Positions 36,990 through 46,499 are shown, numbered from the stretch's first letter. The stretch is 64,000 nucleotides of DNA from Candidatus Nitrotoga sp. SPKER (GCA_003402285.1 QFXG01000031.1:104713-168712), one strand, 5' to 3'. The notes: generated by a model from the letters alone, not told the origin. Numbers and translations are program-made.

Positions 36990-37059
36990 CACCAACCCGG
37001 GGACATCGTTCCCGCAAGGGGCATGGTGTCTCCGTGCTTATTAACAGCAAGGAGACACC
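36990..37059 (+). promoter_or_regulatory. Repeated leader, copy e (perfect start-codon mask)
   Basis: CATGGTGTCTCC (37022-37033) is perfectly complementary over 12 bp to GGAGACACCATG (37051-37062), which contains both the Shine-Dalgarno and the ATG. After a 1x1 mismatch the stem continues with TGCT/AGCA. CCC-GCAA-GGG forms an upstream GNRA hairpin. This is the clearest start-masking copy. Confidence 0.75.
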
Positions 37060-37698
37060 ATGAAAAAAATTTTTCATTTCTACGCCGACCCCGGTCACGG
37101 CTGGCTCGCCGTCAAGAAACACTACCTGCATAGTTTTGGCATAGCCTCTCAGATCACGCCATACAGCTACCAACGTGGCGATACGGCCTATCTGGAAGAG
37201 GATTGCGACTTGTCAGTTTTCCTGGCTGCACTCAAGGAAGCCGACATCAGGACGCATCACACTGATTGTCGATCCAGGATTCGCAGCTATGAATCGTATC
37301 GCTGCGAAGATTCCAGTCTGTGCAAGATCGAAAAAGTGTCCGAAGGCCGTTGGCTGGCACGAAACGCAGAAGGTGAACCTATCGGCGAGGTCTTCGGCAT
37401 TAAAGGAAAGTTTCAGGCGCAAACCATGAGAGGCGTTTTTGTTGCAAATGGCAGAACGTTGTACATGGCGGCTAACCTTTTATCTTCTGCTCACTACCAT
37501 GTGGTCGCCACAGTTCGTGATCCACGTACCAACGAGGGAATGAAGGGTGGCTCAACGCTGGGATATGACACCGAGTCGCGCGATATTGCCTTGCATCAGG
37601 CAAGGCAATGGGCGAGCGATGGCTACTGGGCATCGGTGTACGACAAGGTGTCCGGTGAAGTTCTCTATGACTTCTCTCCGAAAGGAGGTGTGCAATGA
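37060..37698 (+). CDS. Hypothetical phage/ICE-type protein
   Basis: A 212-aa soluble protein. The N-terminal half (HFYADPGHGWLAVKKHYLHS, then YLEEDCDLSVFLAAL) looks like a conserved phage/ICE hypothetical family; the C-terminal half (after about 90) may be a second unit. No catalytic motif seen. It heads a coupled set of three genes with a single leader, overlapping the next by four bases. Confidence 0.65.
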   Translation: MKKIFHFYADPGHGWLAVKKHYLHSFGIASQITPYSYQRGDTAYLEEDCDLSVFLAALKEADIRTHHTDCRSRIRSYESYRCEDSSLCKIEKVSEGRWLARNAEGEPIGEVFGIKGKFQAQTMRGVFVANGRTLYMAANLLSSAHYHVVATVRDPRTNEGMKGGSTLGYDTESRDIALHQARQWASDGYWASVYDKVSGEVLYDFSPKGGVQ

Positions 37699-37991
37699 GG
37701 CATACACAAGGTACCTGGCATAACATCGCCAACACCGAAATCATGGCGCGTTTCCCAAACCAGAATGGCGATCACATCGCAACGGTCTGGGCGAATGGAG
37801 AATCAGAAACAGCAGCGAATGCAAGACTCATCGCTGCCGCACCTGATTTGCTCGAAGCGCTCATCATGGCCGAACTCTTTATGCTCGGTTTTGATGGGGA
37901 CGAAACGCAAGAAGGTATGTCCAGCAAGTTGGTTCAGATCCGTGCCGCCATCGCAAAGGCCACCAAGGGAGGCAGCAATGCCAACCCCTAA
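37695..37991 (+). CDS. Small phage-type hypothetical protein
   Basis: A 98-aa protein overlapping its neighbours by 4 and 14 bases. NARLIAAAPDLLEAL is a motif widespread in small phage and element proteins of unknown function, usually downstream of an N-terminal strand region like GTWHNIANTE. The role is unknown. Confidence 0.65.
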   Translation: MRHTQGTWHNIANTEIMARFPNQNGDHIATVWANGESETAANARLIAAAPDLLEALIMAELFMLGFDGDETQEGMSSKLVQIRAAIAKATKGGSNANP

Positions 37992-38328
37992 AACCTTTGA
38001 TGGCTACAAGCGCATAACCTTCAGATTCAACGAAGGGTGGAAGGGCGACGATGAGCATGAGTACGTCGGTAAATTCCGAATTCTCAAAATCAGGCGCGTC
38101 GCCAACACTGACACAAGCAACGGAGAGGCGGAAGGTCGCATCTATACCGTAGCAGCACCAAGAGGCGCATCCGAAGCGGACGTTGCCAACGTTCTTCGAG
38201 GGGCTTTCACTTGGCATTGTCGGTGCGAGCATGACTGTTGCGGACATCTGCTGACAGGTATTTATTTGATCCGTCGAACAAAGCGCAGGGAATGGTTGGT
38301 TGAGGTCGTGCGCGGTAATAACGTGTAA
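37978..38328 (+). CDS. Hypothetical protein with Cys/His cluster
   Basis: A 116-aa protein. The track frame begins upstream, but ATG 37978 overlaps the previous gene by 14 bases and is the sensible start. A cluster WHCRCEHDCCGH (four Cys, three His) suggests a bound metal. The C-terminus is basic (RRTKRREWLVEVV). Unknown family. Confidence 0.6.
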   Translation: MPTPKTFDGYKRITFRFNEGWKGDDEHEYVGKFRILKIRRVANTDTSNGEAEGRIYTVAAPRGASEADVANVLRGAFTWHCRCEHDCCGHLLTGIYLIRRTKRREWLVEVVRGNNV

Positions 38329-38342
38329 CAACACAGGAGCGA

Positions 38343-38370
38343 TGGGCATGAGTGATTTTTTTCATGCCCA
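38343..38370 (+). terminator. Hairpin with T-rich loop after the 3-gene unit
   Basis: TGGGCATGA and TCATGCCCA form a perfect 9-bp stem with loop GTGATTTTTT, 14 bp after the stop at 38328. The Ts are inside the loop rather than after the stem, so termination efficiency is uncertain. Confidence 0.4.
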
Positions 38371-38389
38371 GAGCACTATCTAGTTTTTT

Positions 38390-38465
38390 CAAAAACCCTA
38401 CCGGGGACACAATCCCCGTTAGGGAAGTGTCCCCTTTTTTATTGCTGTCAAAAAAGGAGGCACAA
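38390..38465 (+). promoter_or_regulatory. Repeated leader, copy f (before DarB-like gene)
   Basis: GGGGACAC (38403-38410) pairs perfectly with GTGTCCCC (38427-38434), followed by TTTTTT. An inner TCCC-cgtta-GGGA stem nests within it. GTGTCCCC can also pair with the AGGAGGCAC ribosome site upstream of ATG 38466. Confidence 0.7.
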
Positions 38466-41400
38466 ATGAAATTGAAAGCAATCGCTGCGGCAATCATGTG
38501 GTTGCCCGGTTTTGAGCCAGAAGACAACGCCCCGATTGTTTTGCAAGGGCCGGTTGTCACGCAACGCGAAGCCGAGATCATCCCGTTTTCCAAAGCGCTG
38601 GCTGCCGAAGTCGCAACAATCAAAGCAGTATGGCCGCGTCTCGATGCCGTCACGTTTTTCGGTTTATCCGGCAACGTCACCAAATTCGAGGCTAACATTG
38701 CCGCAATCGAATGCCTGCGCAAGCTGGAGTCCGAGAAGAGGCAAGCGACCACGGAAGATCGGGAAGTGCTCAACCGTTACACCGGTTGGGGCGGCATTCC
38801 GCAAACATTCAATGATGACCAGAAAGAACAATCGTGGGTTGCCCGCGCTGAACGCCTCAAGGCATTGCTGAGTGAAGATGAGTACCAATCTGCTGAAGCC
38901 AGCACACCAAACGCCCACTACACCGCCCTGGAAGTCATCGAGGCGACGTGGAGTATGGTGGAACGGTTGGGTTTCAAGGGTGGCCGCATTCTTGAGCCAT
39001 CAGCCGGTGCTGGTTATTTTCTTGGCGCGATGCCGCAGGAGATTGCCCAGCAAAGCACCGTCACAGCAATTGAACTCGATCAACTATCGGCGCGCATCCT
39101 GAAGGCTCTTTACGGGGATTTCGGGGTAAACGTCATACAGAGCGGGTTTGAGGCGGCAAAGCTGCCGGATGAGTTTTACGATCTGGCTATCTCGAATGTT
39201 CCGTTCGGGAATTACCAGGTGCCGGAACTGCGCAACGTTCCCTACGCCAACTTCCTGATCCACGATTACTTCTTTGCGAAAGCGATGGAAGTTGTCAGGC
39301 CGGGCGGGTTGGTTGTGTTCATCACGTCCTCCGGGACGCTGGACAAGTGTGACGACAAGGTGCGGCAATATCTTGGCAGCAAGGCTAATTTGGTGGCAGC
39401 AGTTCGCCTGCCCAATACCGCTTTCAAGAGAATCGCCAACACCGAAGTGACGACCGACATACTGGTGCTGCAAAAACCGCTGGAAGGGCGTAGCAGTAAA
39501 AAAGGCTGGATGGAAACACTCGTTCTGCCGGAAACATCCCCGATCTACGGGGAGAGCAGGGAATACTGGAGACATCAACAAATATCGTGCAACCAGTATT
39601 TTGCCGAGAACCCTCAATGGGTCATCGGCAAGCTTGCACTGACTGAAAACGGATACCAGAAATCGACTGGCTGCATATTCGAGGGCAACCTTGAAGCCGC
39701 ACTGGCCGAAAAGGTGTCCATGCTGCCGGAAGGTATCTACGCGGCGATTCGGGAAGTTGAAAAAACAAAAGCTGTTTTGCGTCTGGAGTACAACGCCCAG
39801 GGTCGCCCAGGTTTCAGGGTGATTGACGGCAAGGTGTATGAAACAAATGACGGGTTGGAAGCGTCGCAATTCATCGCGCCGCAAAAAACGCTGGAACGCA
39901 TCGCTGGCATGTGCGGTATCCGTGATGCGGCACGCAAGATTGTTCGGTCACAAGTTGAAACCGGGGATGAGGCGATTCTTGCCGCTTACCGGTTGACACT
40001 GAATATCGAATACGACCACTTCGTCGCAAAATGCGGGAGCATCCACACCAAGGCAAACAGGGCCGCTTTCAAAGGTGATCCCGATCTGCCGTTGCTGATG
40101 TCGCTGGAACGCTGGGATGGGGAAACTCAGACCGCCGAAAAGGCAGACATCTTTTTTCAGCGCACGGTGGGGATGTTCAAAAAGGTCGATCATTGCGAAA
40201 CCTCGGAAGAGGCGTTGCTGGTCAGCCTGACCGAGTGTGGCCACGTCGTAGAAAACCGGATTGGCCAATTGCTCGGGAAACCGGGCAGCGAAGCCATGAA
40301 GGAGCTCGAAGCGTTGGGCGCGGTATTCCTCGATCCGCAAACCGGCAATTGGGAAACCAAAGACAGTTATCTTGCCGGTAATGTCCGTAATAAATTATCT
40401 GCTGCCAGGGTGTCGGGTGAGCGTTTCAGCCGAAATGCGCAAGCATTGGAAGCCGTGATTCCCGATGATCTGACACCAGGCGAGATCGGTGCGCGCATCG
40501 GATCCACCTGGATACCGACAAGCGATTACGAAGCATTCCTTGATGAAACTCTGGAGTGCAACGGAAACACCGTGACGTTCAACCAGGCAGCAGGCGCGTG
40601 GAATATCGACACGCATTACAGTACCAAATCGTCGATAGCAGCTACGCAGACGTATGGAACCGAGCGGGTAAATGCAGCAACCCTGTTCGACCAGGCATTG
40701 AATCAAACCGTGCCGACCGTGCATGATCCTGATCCCGAGGATCGTGACAAGCGCGTGGTCAACCAGAAGGAGACCATCGCGGCACGCGAGAAGCAGCAGT
40801 CGCTCAAGGAGAAATTTCAGGAGTGGTTGTGGTCCGATCAGGAACGAGCACTAAGACTGGCAAGGCTTTACAACGATACGTTCAACAGCGTTGTGCCGCG
40901 CAGGTTTGATGGTCGGCATCTGGTGTTGCCGGGATATTCCCGGATAGTCAGCCTGCACGAGCATCAGCGGGATGCCATCTGGCGTATTGTTGCGAGTCAG
41001 CTAAACACCTTGCTTGCCCATGTTGTTGGGGCTGGCAAGACGCTGACTTGCATCTGTGCCGGCATGGAGCTTCGTCGCCTAGGCAAGGCAAGCAAACCGA
41101 TGTATGTGGTGCCAAACCACATGCTTCACCAGTTTGCAGCCGAGTTCCTGCGTGCGTATCCCGGCGCCAACATCCTGATTGCGTCGAAAGACGATCTTCA
41201 GGGGGACAAGCGCCGTCAGCTTCTTTCCCGTATTGCCACCGGCGATTGGGATGGTGTGCTGATTACGCATGCTTCGTTCGAGCGCATCAAGATGAGCGAT
41301 GGATTCATGGAGGAATATATCCAGAATGAAATCGATCTCATTGAAGATGCCATTCGCGCTGAAAAGCAGGATCGCGGTAACCGCATCATCAAGGAGCTGG

Positions 41401-43373
41401 CCCGTGCGAAAAAAGCATGGGAAGCAAAACTGGCAAAGCTGTCAGGTAAAAACAAGAAGGATGAAATTCTGTCCTTCGAGCAATTGGGCATCGACTGGAT
41501 GTTTGTCGATGAAGCGCATCTGTTCAAGAACTTGTGGAGGTTCAGCAAGATGACACGGGTTGCCGGATTGCCTAACAGCAATTCGGAGCGGGCATTCGAC
41601 ATGTTCGTCAAGACTCGCAGCGTCATGGCAAAACACAAGGGCAGAGCAGGCGTGGTGTTCGCGACTGGCACGCCGGTGTCCAACAGCATGGCCGAAATGT
41701 GGGTCATGCAGCGATACCTGCAACCGAAGACGATGGAAGCCTTTCAGGTGGGGATGTTTGACACCTGGGCAGGCAACTTCGGCGAGTCGGTAACGGCTCT
41801 GGAGCTGGCTCCGGATGGTAGAGGCTACCGGATGCATACCCGTTTCGCGAAGTTCGTCAATCTTCCAGAACTGATGTCCATGTTCGGTGAGGTGGCGGAT
41901 ATTCGCACTGCGGAGATGCTGAAATTGCCGGTGCCAGATGCGCACAAGGAAACTGTAACGATCAAGCCGACAGATGACTTGAAAGCACTCGTCCAAACCC
42001 TCGTGGAGCGGGCAGAAGCAATAAGGAACGGCAACGTCAGTCCCTCTGTGGACAACATGCTGGCCGTTACCAACGATGGCCGCAAGGCCGCGTTGGACAT
42101 GCGTCTGATCGATTTATTCGCCGAGGTCGAGAATGGCAAGGTGAACCATTGTGCCGAGAAAGTATTCGGTATCTGGGGGGAAACCATGCTGTTCCGTGGA
42201 ACACAAATTGTGTTCTGCGACCTGTCCACTCCGGTGGAAAACGGTCGGTTCAGCGTGTATCAGGCGTTGCGTCAAAATCTGGTAGAGAGAGGCGTTCCAA
42301 TCGAGGACATCGCCTTCATTCACGACTACGAGAGCGATGCAGCCAAGGAAGAGCTTTTCAAGGCCGCGCGTGATGGGCGTATCCGCATCCTTCTGGGCAG
42401 CACGCAGAAGATGGGGGTCGGGACAAACATCCAGACCCGGTTGGCGGCACTGCATCATCTGGATGCCCCATGGCGGCCATCTGATGTGGAGCAAAGGGAG
42501 GGGCGCATCATTCGCCAGGGCAACCTGAACGAGCGTGTGCGCATCTACCGTTATGTAACCGAAGGCTCGTTCGATGCCTACATCTGGCAAACGCTTGAGA
42601 CAAAGGCGAGATTCATCGCACAAGTCATGCAAGGGGATACCGGGATGCGTAGCGCAGAGGATGTTGAATTGGCCGCGTTGTCTTATGCGGAGGTGAAAGC
42701 CTTGGCGTCAGGCAATCCGCTGGTGCTGGAAAAAGCGGGGGTCGATACCGAACTTGCCAAGCTGTCGTTGCTCAGGTCTCAATGGGATCAGCAGCAATGG
42801 CGCAACAAGCAGGAACTGGCAACCTTGCCAGGTCGCATCGAGCGCGTCCAGGCCAGAATTACCGGCATTGAGTCCGACATGGCTTCCCGGCAAGACGTAT
42901 CTGGTAGCAAATTCCTGATGGAAGTAGAGGGGAAACGCTATACAGATCGCGCCGAAGCGGGAAAGGCACTTTTGTACGCTGTGTATGGAGTGAAGTCAGG
43001 CGGTGATCGGATAGTGGGTCAAATTGCCGGGTTCCGTGTTGCCGTGCAGTTGTCGGCATTACAGGAAATGGGCGGACAACTGGTTGTCCTGGGAGGTGTC
43101 GAGTATCGATGCGGCCAGGCGGAATCAGCGCAAGGTTTTGTGCGTGTACTCGAAAACTCACTCAACAGGATGGAACAGTGGCTCCTGGAAGAGCAGGAGA
43201 ATTTGGCCAGAACCGAGAAACGCATGGCCGACATTCAGGCCGAAGCCGCAAAGCCGTTTGACAAGGCTGCGCGGCTGGAGTGGTTAAAACAACGGCAACG
43301 AGAAATCGAAGCCGAGCTCGATTTGAGCAAGGGCGAAAACACCGCTGTTGATGAAACAGAGGAAATAGCCTGA
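38466..43373 (+). CDS. N6-adenine methylase fused to SNF2-like helicase (DarB-like)
   Basis: A 1635-aa protein. The N-terminal methylase has the SAM-binding EPSAGAGYF (177-185) and catalytic NVPF (244-247, an NPPF variant). A helicase follows: P-loop VVGAGKT (about 853-859), Walker B FVDEAHLF (about 1012) and motif VI EQREGRIIRQGN (about 1342). The C-terminus is coiled-coil rich. The fusion resembles P1 DarB-type and plasmid antirestriction methylase-helicases, which protect incoming DNA. ATG 38466 follows AGGAGG of leader f; the track start lies inside the leader. The exact role in this element is inferred. Confidence 0.85.
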   Translation: MKLKAIAAAIMWLPGFEPEDNAPIVLQGPVVTQREAEIIPFSKALAAEVATIKAVWPRLDAVTFFGLSGNVTKFEANIAAIECLRKLESEKRQATTEDREVLNRYTGWGGIPQTFNDDQKEQSWVARAERLKALLSEDEYQSAEASTPNAHYTALEVIEATWSMVERLGFKGGRILEPSAGAGYFLGAMPQEIAQQSTVTAIELDQLSARILKALYGDFGVNVIQSGFEAAKLPDEFYDLAISNVPFGNYQVPELRNVPYANFLIHDYFFAKAMEVVRPGGLVVFITSSGTLDKCDDKVRQYLGSKANLVAAVRLPNTAFKRIANTEVTTDILVLQKPLEGRSSKKGWMETLVLPETSPIYGESREYWRHQQISCNQYFAENPQWVIGKLALTENGYQKSTGCIFEGNLEAALAEKVSMLPEGIYAAIREVEKTKAVLRLEYNAQGRPGFRVIDGKVYETNDGLEASQFIAPQKTLERIAGMCGIRDAARKIVRSQVETGDEAILAAYRLTLNIEYDHFVAKCGSIHTKANRAAFKGDPDLPLLMSLERWDGETQTAEKADIFFQRTVGMFKKVDHCETSEEALLVSLTECGHVVENRIGQLLGKPGSEAMKELEALGAVFLDPQTGNWETKDSYLAGNVRNKLSAARVSGERFSRNAQALEAVIPDDLTPGEIGARIGSTWIPTSDYEAFLDETLECNGNTVTFNQAAGAWNIDTHYSTKSSIAATQTYGTERVNAATLFDQALNQTVPTVHDPDPEDRDKRVVNQKETIAAREKQQSLKEKFQEWLWSDQERALRLARLYNDTFNSVVPRRFDGRHLVLPGYSRIVSLHEHQRDAIWRIVASQLNTLLAHVVGAGKTLTCICAGMELRRLGKASKPMYVVPNHMLHQFAAEFLRAYPGANILIASKDDLQGDKRRQLLSRIATGDWDGVLITHASFERIKMSDGFMEEYIQNEIDLIEDAIRAEKQDRGNRIIKELARAKKAWEAKLAKLSGKNKKDEILSFEQLGIDWMFVDEAHLFKNLWRFSKMTRVAGLPNSNSERAFDMFVKTRSVMAKHKGRAGVVFATGTPVSNSMAEMWVMQRYLQPKTMEAFQVGMFDTWAGNFGESVTALELAPDGRGYRMHTRFAKFVNLPELMSMFGEVADIRTAEMLKLPVPDAHKETVTIKPTDDLKALVQTLVERAEAIRNGNVSPSVDNMLAVTNDGRKAALDMRLIDLFAEVENGKVNHCAEKVFGIWGETMLFRGTQIVFCDLSTPVENGRFSVYQALRQNLVERGVPIEDIAFIHDYESDAAKEELFKAARDGRIRILLGSTQKMGVGTNIQTRLAALHHLDAPWRPSDVEQREGRIIRQGNLNERVRIYRYVTEGSFDAYIWQTLETKARFIAQVMQGDTGMRSAEDVELAALSYAEVKALASGNPLVLEKAGVDTELAKLSLLRSQWDQQQWRNKQELATLPGRIERVQARITGIESDMASRQDVSGSKFLMEVEGKRYTDRAEAGKALLYAVYGVKSGGDRIVGQIAGFRVAVQLSALQEMGGQLVVLGGVEYRCGQAESAQGFVRVLENSLNRMEQWLLEEQENLARTEKRMADIQAEAAKPFDKAARLEWLKQRQREIEAELDLSKGENTAVDETEEIA

Positions 43374-43478
43374 AGAAAATTCAAGTCGCTGCGTAATGCA
43401 GTGACGTGAAGAGGCCGCTGGCCTTGCCGGAAGGTAAAACAGCATCAAGCATCGTATCGGGCAACCGGTTCGATTCAA

Positions 43479-43557
43479 GCAACCCCACGGGGACATCCAT
43501 TGTCCCTCTGGGGCGTGGTGTCTCCGTTTTTTTGTTTTAACAAAAAGGAGAAACACC
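43479..43557 (+). promoter_or_regulatory. Repeated leader, copy g (before recT)
   Basis: TGGTGTCTCC (43516-43525) pairs with GGAGAAACACCA (43547-43558) around a two-base bulge. The middle is itself a perfect stem TTTTTGTT-tt-AACAAAAA, so a hairpin of about 18 bp can occlude the ribosome site and reach into the start codon. A GC-rich hairpin region lies upstream. Confidence 0.72.
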
Positions 43558-44613
43558 ATGGCATTACAAGCACTCAAAAACATCAACCGTACCGCCGCAG
43601 CCAATAACGAGCAACCGCAGGGCTTCCCGGCAATGCTTGAACAGTTCAAGGGAGAAATCGCCCGCGCGCTGCCCAAGCACATCAATCCTGACCGCATGGC
43701 ACGCATTGCGCTCACGGCGTTTCGCATGACCCCGAAGCTGGGGGAGTGCGACCCGCGCAGTGTGTTTGCCGCCGTCATCCAGTCCTCGCAACTTGGACTG
43801 GAAGTGGGGCTGATGGGCGAAGCTCACCTTGTCCCGTTTGGCAACCAATGCCAGCTCATTCCGGGTTACACCGGATTGATGAAGCTGGCGCGTCAGAGTG
43901 GATTGGTGCAGGACATCTATGCACACGAGGTGCGCATGAACGACACGTTCGCGCTAAAACTCGGCATGGAACGAAGCCTGGAACACGAACCGCTGACTGC
44001 ACCGGGCGGCTTCCCCGCGTCTGATGAAGAACGCGGAGAAGTGGTTGGCTTCTATGCGGTAGGCGTCCTCAAGGATGGCAGCAGGACGTTTGTCGCAATG
44101 GGGCGCAAAGAAGTCGAAAGCATCCGTGATGGCAGTCGCGGCTACCAGGCAGCCAGAAAATACAAGAAGGAATCCGTCTGGGATACCGACTTTGTGGCGA
44201 TGGGGCTGAAAACGGTCATCCGGCGCATCTGCAAGTTCTTGCCTAAATCACCCGAGCTGGCAACAGCACTGGCGATGGATGAAAAAGCGCATGCAGGCCA
44301 AGGTCAAAACCTGAATCTGAACGACGTGATCGACGGCAGTTACGCGCCGGTTGATGTCGCTGAGGGGGCGGAAGAGATCAAGGACAAACCACCAGCCAAA
44401 GCCGAGAGCCAACCGCAATCGGCAAAGGCAGTGAGCAAACTCGAAAAGCTGGACAAGGTTGTCGCGGCTTTGAAATCAGCCAGCACTGTTGAGGCATTGG
44501 ATGAGATTTATATCCGTGCCGAAGTGGATCTGGAGGATGCAGAGCTTGATGTCGCGCTGCGCGAGTATCGTAAATGCAAAGACGCGATCACTGAACAAGG
44601 CAGCCTGGTTTAA
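43558..44613 (+). CDS. recT: RecT-family single-strand annealing protein
   Basis: A 351-aa protein. The RecT core is clear: [40 protein letters not shown] and [18 protein letters not shown], with [16 protein letters not shown] near residue 225. The C-terminal ~90 residues are a linker plus a small helical unit not typical of phage RecT. It anneals complementary strands and would work with the RecE-like nuclease and the SSB encoded just downstream. Confidence 0.93.
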   Translation: MALQALKNINRTAAANNEQPQGFPAMLEQFKGEIARALPKHINPDRMARIALTAFRMTPKLGECDPRSVFAAVIQSSQLGLEVGLMGEAHLVPFGNQCQLIPGYTGLMKLARQSGLVQDIYAHEVRMNDTFALKLGMERSLEHEPLTAPGGFPASDEERGEVVGFYAVGVLKDGSRTFVAMGRKEVESIRDGSRGYQAARKYKKESVWDTDFVAMGLKTVIRRICKFLPKSPELATALAMDEKAHAGQGQNLNLNDVIDGSYAPVDVAEGAEEIKDKPPAKAESQPQSAKAVSKLEKLDKVVAALKSASTVEALDEIYIRAEVDLEDAELDVALREYRKCKDAITEQGSLV

Positions 44614-44687
44614 CCACCCTCACGGGGACATCGTTCCCCTCTGGGGAATGGTGTCTTCTTTTTATATTTTATCAAAGGAGAAATACC
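44614..44687 (+). promoter_or_regulatory. Repeated leader, copy h (before ssb)
   Basis: TTCCCC-tct-GGGGAA is a perfect 6-bp hairpin nested between GGGGACA and TGTCTTC. ATGGT can pair with ACCAT at the start codon; the middle pairing is weaker than in other copies. TTCTTTTTATATTTT follows as an interrupted T-run. Confidence 0.6.
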
Positions 44688-45113
44688 ATGTTGAACAAAG
44701 TGCAATTAATCGGCCGTCTTGGAAAAGACCCGGAAATTCGTTACACCCAGGGGAGCGAAGCAGTCGCAAATGTTTCCCTGGCAACTTCCGAGTCATGGAA
44801 AGACAAGAATGGTGAGAAACAGGAGAAAACAGAGTGGCACAACCTCGTGTTCTATCGCCGCCTGGCAGAAATGGTTGGTGAGCACCTCAAGAAGGGCGCG
44901 CTAATCTATGTCGAAGGCAAGATCACGACCGAGAAATATCAGAAAGATGGGGAGGATCGTTACGTCACAAAAATTGTTGTCTCCGAGATGAAAATGCTCG
45001 GCGGCAACAAGACGGATGATGAGTCCCACGTTGCAGCACCCGCACCCGCTGCCAACAAAGGCAAAACCACAAAGGCAGGCCAAAAGCCCAAATTGGACGA
45101 AGGCTCTTTCTAA
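44688..45113 (+). CDS. ssb: Single-stranded DNA-binding protein
   Basis: A 141-aa SSB with the OB fold ([43 protein letters not shown]). The linker is Ala/Pro/Lys-rich and the acidic tip is reduced to DEGSF, weaker than the usual DDDIPF. Element-encoded SSBs support strand transfer and recombination. Its leader follows the recT stop directly. Confidence 0.95.
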   Translation: MLNKVQLIGRLGKDPEIRYTQGSEAVANVSLATSESWKDKNGEKQEKTEWHNLVFYRRLAEMVGEHLKKGALIYVEGKITTEKYQKDGEDRYVTKIVVSEMKMLGGNKTDDESHVAAPAPAANKGKTTKAGQKPKLDEGSF

Positions 45114-45116
45114 AAT

Positions 45117-45256
45117 CAACCACCCACCGGGGGAATCATCCCCCATGGGGTGCTTCTTTGCCGGTGGTTTTACAACCACCCGCCCACACGGGACACACCA
45201 ATACATCCCGCTGGGTGCTTTGGCGTGTCCCATGCGGGATAGACCAAGGAGGCATC
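45117..45256 (+). promoter_or_regulatory. Tandem diverged leaders, copy i (before primase)
   Basis: Two leader-like units in series. In the first, CCACCGG and CCGGTGG enclose GGGGGAatcaTCCCCC and precede TTTTAC. In the second, GGGACACACCAA pairs with TTGGCGTGTCCC and ATCCCGC with GCGGGAT. GGTGCTTTGG is partly complementary to the ACCAAGGAGGCATC ribosome site. This is the only doubled copy in the set. Confidence 0.55.
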
Positions 45257-46324
45257 ATGGAAGCGAAGGAATTGAAGTTGTTGGCCGCAGGACGCTGGGA
45301 AAGCATTGTTGCATCGCTTGCCCCGCAGCTTGGCCAGGCAGTAGAGCGCACGCCGAATCATGTACCGTGCCCCGTGCATGGCGGGACAGATGGATTCAGG
45401 CTGTTTCGGGATTTTGAAGATACGGGTGGCGGTGTGTGCAACACATGCGGCATCCATCACGATGGATATACGCTGCTCATGTGGGCGAACGGATGGGATT
45501 TTCTAACTACCCACCGCGCCATACACGACATGCTGTTGGGCAGCGGCGAGAAGTATTACGCGCCCTTGCCAGCCAAAAAAGTGTGTGTCAAAAAAGAGGA
45601 AAACAGGCAGGACATTCGCGATTCCCTGAATCATGTATGGAAAGTCAGTGTTCCTCTGACCTCACCCGAAGCGCGGGCAGCAAGGTTGTATTTTGCGAAC
45701 CGTGGAATCGGGCAGATCGACTATCGAAAAGTTGATGGCAGGATGATCCGTTTTGTCCCTTCGCTTGAGTATTACGAAGAGGGAAAGCCGGTCGGCACGT
45801 ACCCCGCCATTGTCGCGATGGTGTGCGATGCAAACGGTCGTCCTTCGACCGTGCATCGCTCATACATCACACACGATGGCGAGAAAGCCAAAGTCCCGTC
45901 CCCCAAGAAAATGATGCGGCACTGTGCCGATAATTTGTTTGGTGCGATGAGGATAGCGACACAAGGTGATAGCAGGGTATTGGCAATCACAGAAGGCATC
46001 GAAACAGCACTGGCCGTCATGGGTGCTTTTAACGTGCCTGTATGGGCTGCCGGCAACGCCTACTTGCTGGAAAACTTCGTGCCGCCAAAAGGTGCTGATG
46101 TGGTGATCTATGCCGACAAAGATCGGCCTTCCAGAATTCATCCGGAAGGTCACGGGTTGAGCTCGGCGAAGTCACTGGTAAAACGCCTGTGGAAAGAAGG
46201 CGTAAAGGCCAGCATCAAGTTGCCTGACACAGATATTCCGCGAGGGATGAAATCTGTTGACTGGCTGGATGTGGTCAATGGCGACGTGCATCAGGCATTC
46301 GCCAAAAAAACCGCCATACGGTAA
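45257..46324 (+). CDS. Toprim-domain primase with zinc-binding N-terminus
   Basis: A 355-aa protein. ATG 45257 follows AGGAGG; the track start lies in the leader. The N-terminus has primase zinc ligands CPVHGG and CNTCGIH. Toprim motifs follow: ITEGIETALAV (Glu) and VVIYADKDRP (Asp-x-Asp), with HGLSSAKSLVKRL. It resembles the phage P4/TraC-like primases of ICEs, which prime replication or complementary-strand synthesis after transfer. Confidence 0.82.
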   Translation: MEAKELKLLAAGRWESIVASLAPQLGQAVERTPNHVPCPVHGGTDGFRLFRDFEDTGGGVCNTCGIHHDGYTLLMWANGWDFLTTHRAIHDMLLGSGEKYYAPLPAKKVCVKKEENRQDIRDSLNHVWKVSVPLTSPEARAARLYFANRGIGQIDYRKVDGRMIRFVPSLEYYEEGKPVGTYPAIVAMVCDANGRPSTVHRSYITHDGEKAKVPSPKKMMRHCADNLFGAMRIATQGDSRVLAITEGIETALAVMGAFNVPVWAAGNAYLLENFVPPKGADVVIYADKDRPSRIHPEGHGLSSAKSLVKRLWKEGVKASIKLPDTDIPRGMKSVDWLDVVNGDVHQAFAKKTAIR

Positions 46325-46365
46325 GCAAGCCAGTTTCATGGGCATGCTTGTCCAGGGCTGTTTTA

Positions 46366-46385
46366 CCCCGCTTGCGGGGCTTTTT
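46366..46385 (+). terminator. Intrinsic terminator after primase gene
   Basis: CCCCGC-tt-GCGGGG followed by C and TTTTT, 42 bp after the primase stop: a textbook factor-independent terminator. It ends one transcription unit, after which conserved block copy 2 and leader j begin another. Confidence 0.8.
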
Positions 46386-46426
46386 ATGACGCATTCGATG
46401 AGTGCGCCATAAAAAGTGAATTCATC

Positions 46427-46499
46427 CTCAAGGCTATGCCTTGAGCTGATATTGGCGGCTGACCAATCAAAACAAACAGAAGGCGAGCAATCGTTATAA
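46427..46499 (+). ncRNA. Conserved upstream leader block, copy 2 of 3
   Basis: A perfect hairpin CTCAAGGC-tat-GCCTTGAG (46427-46445) opens the block. Next come CTGATATTGGCGGCTGACCA, the A-rich run and the hairpin GGCGA-GCAA-TCGTT. Relative to copy 1 both hairpin changes (A to G, C to T) keep pairing as G-U, while the loop and the flanking ~45 nt are unchanged. That is the pattern of a conserved RNA structure. Confidence 0.65.
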
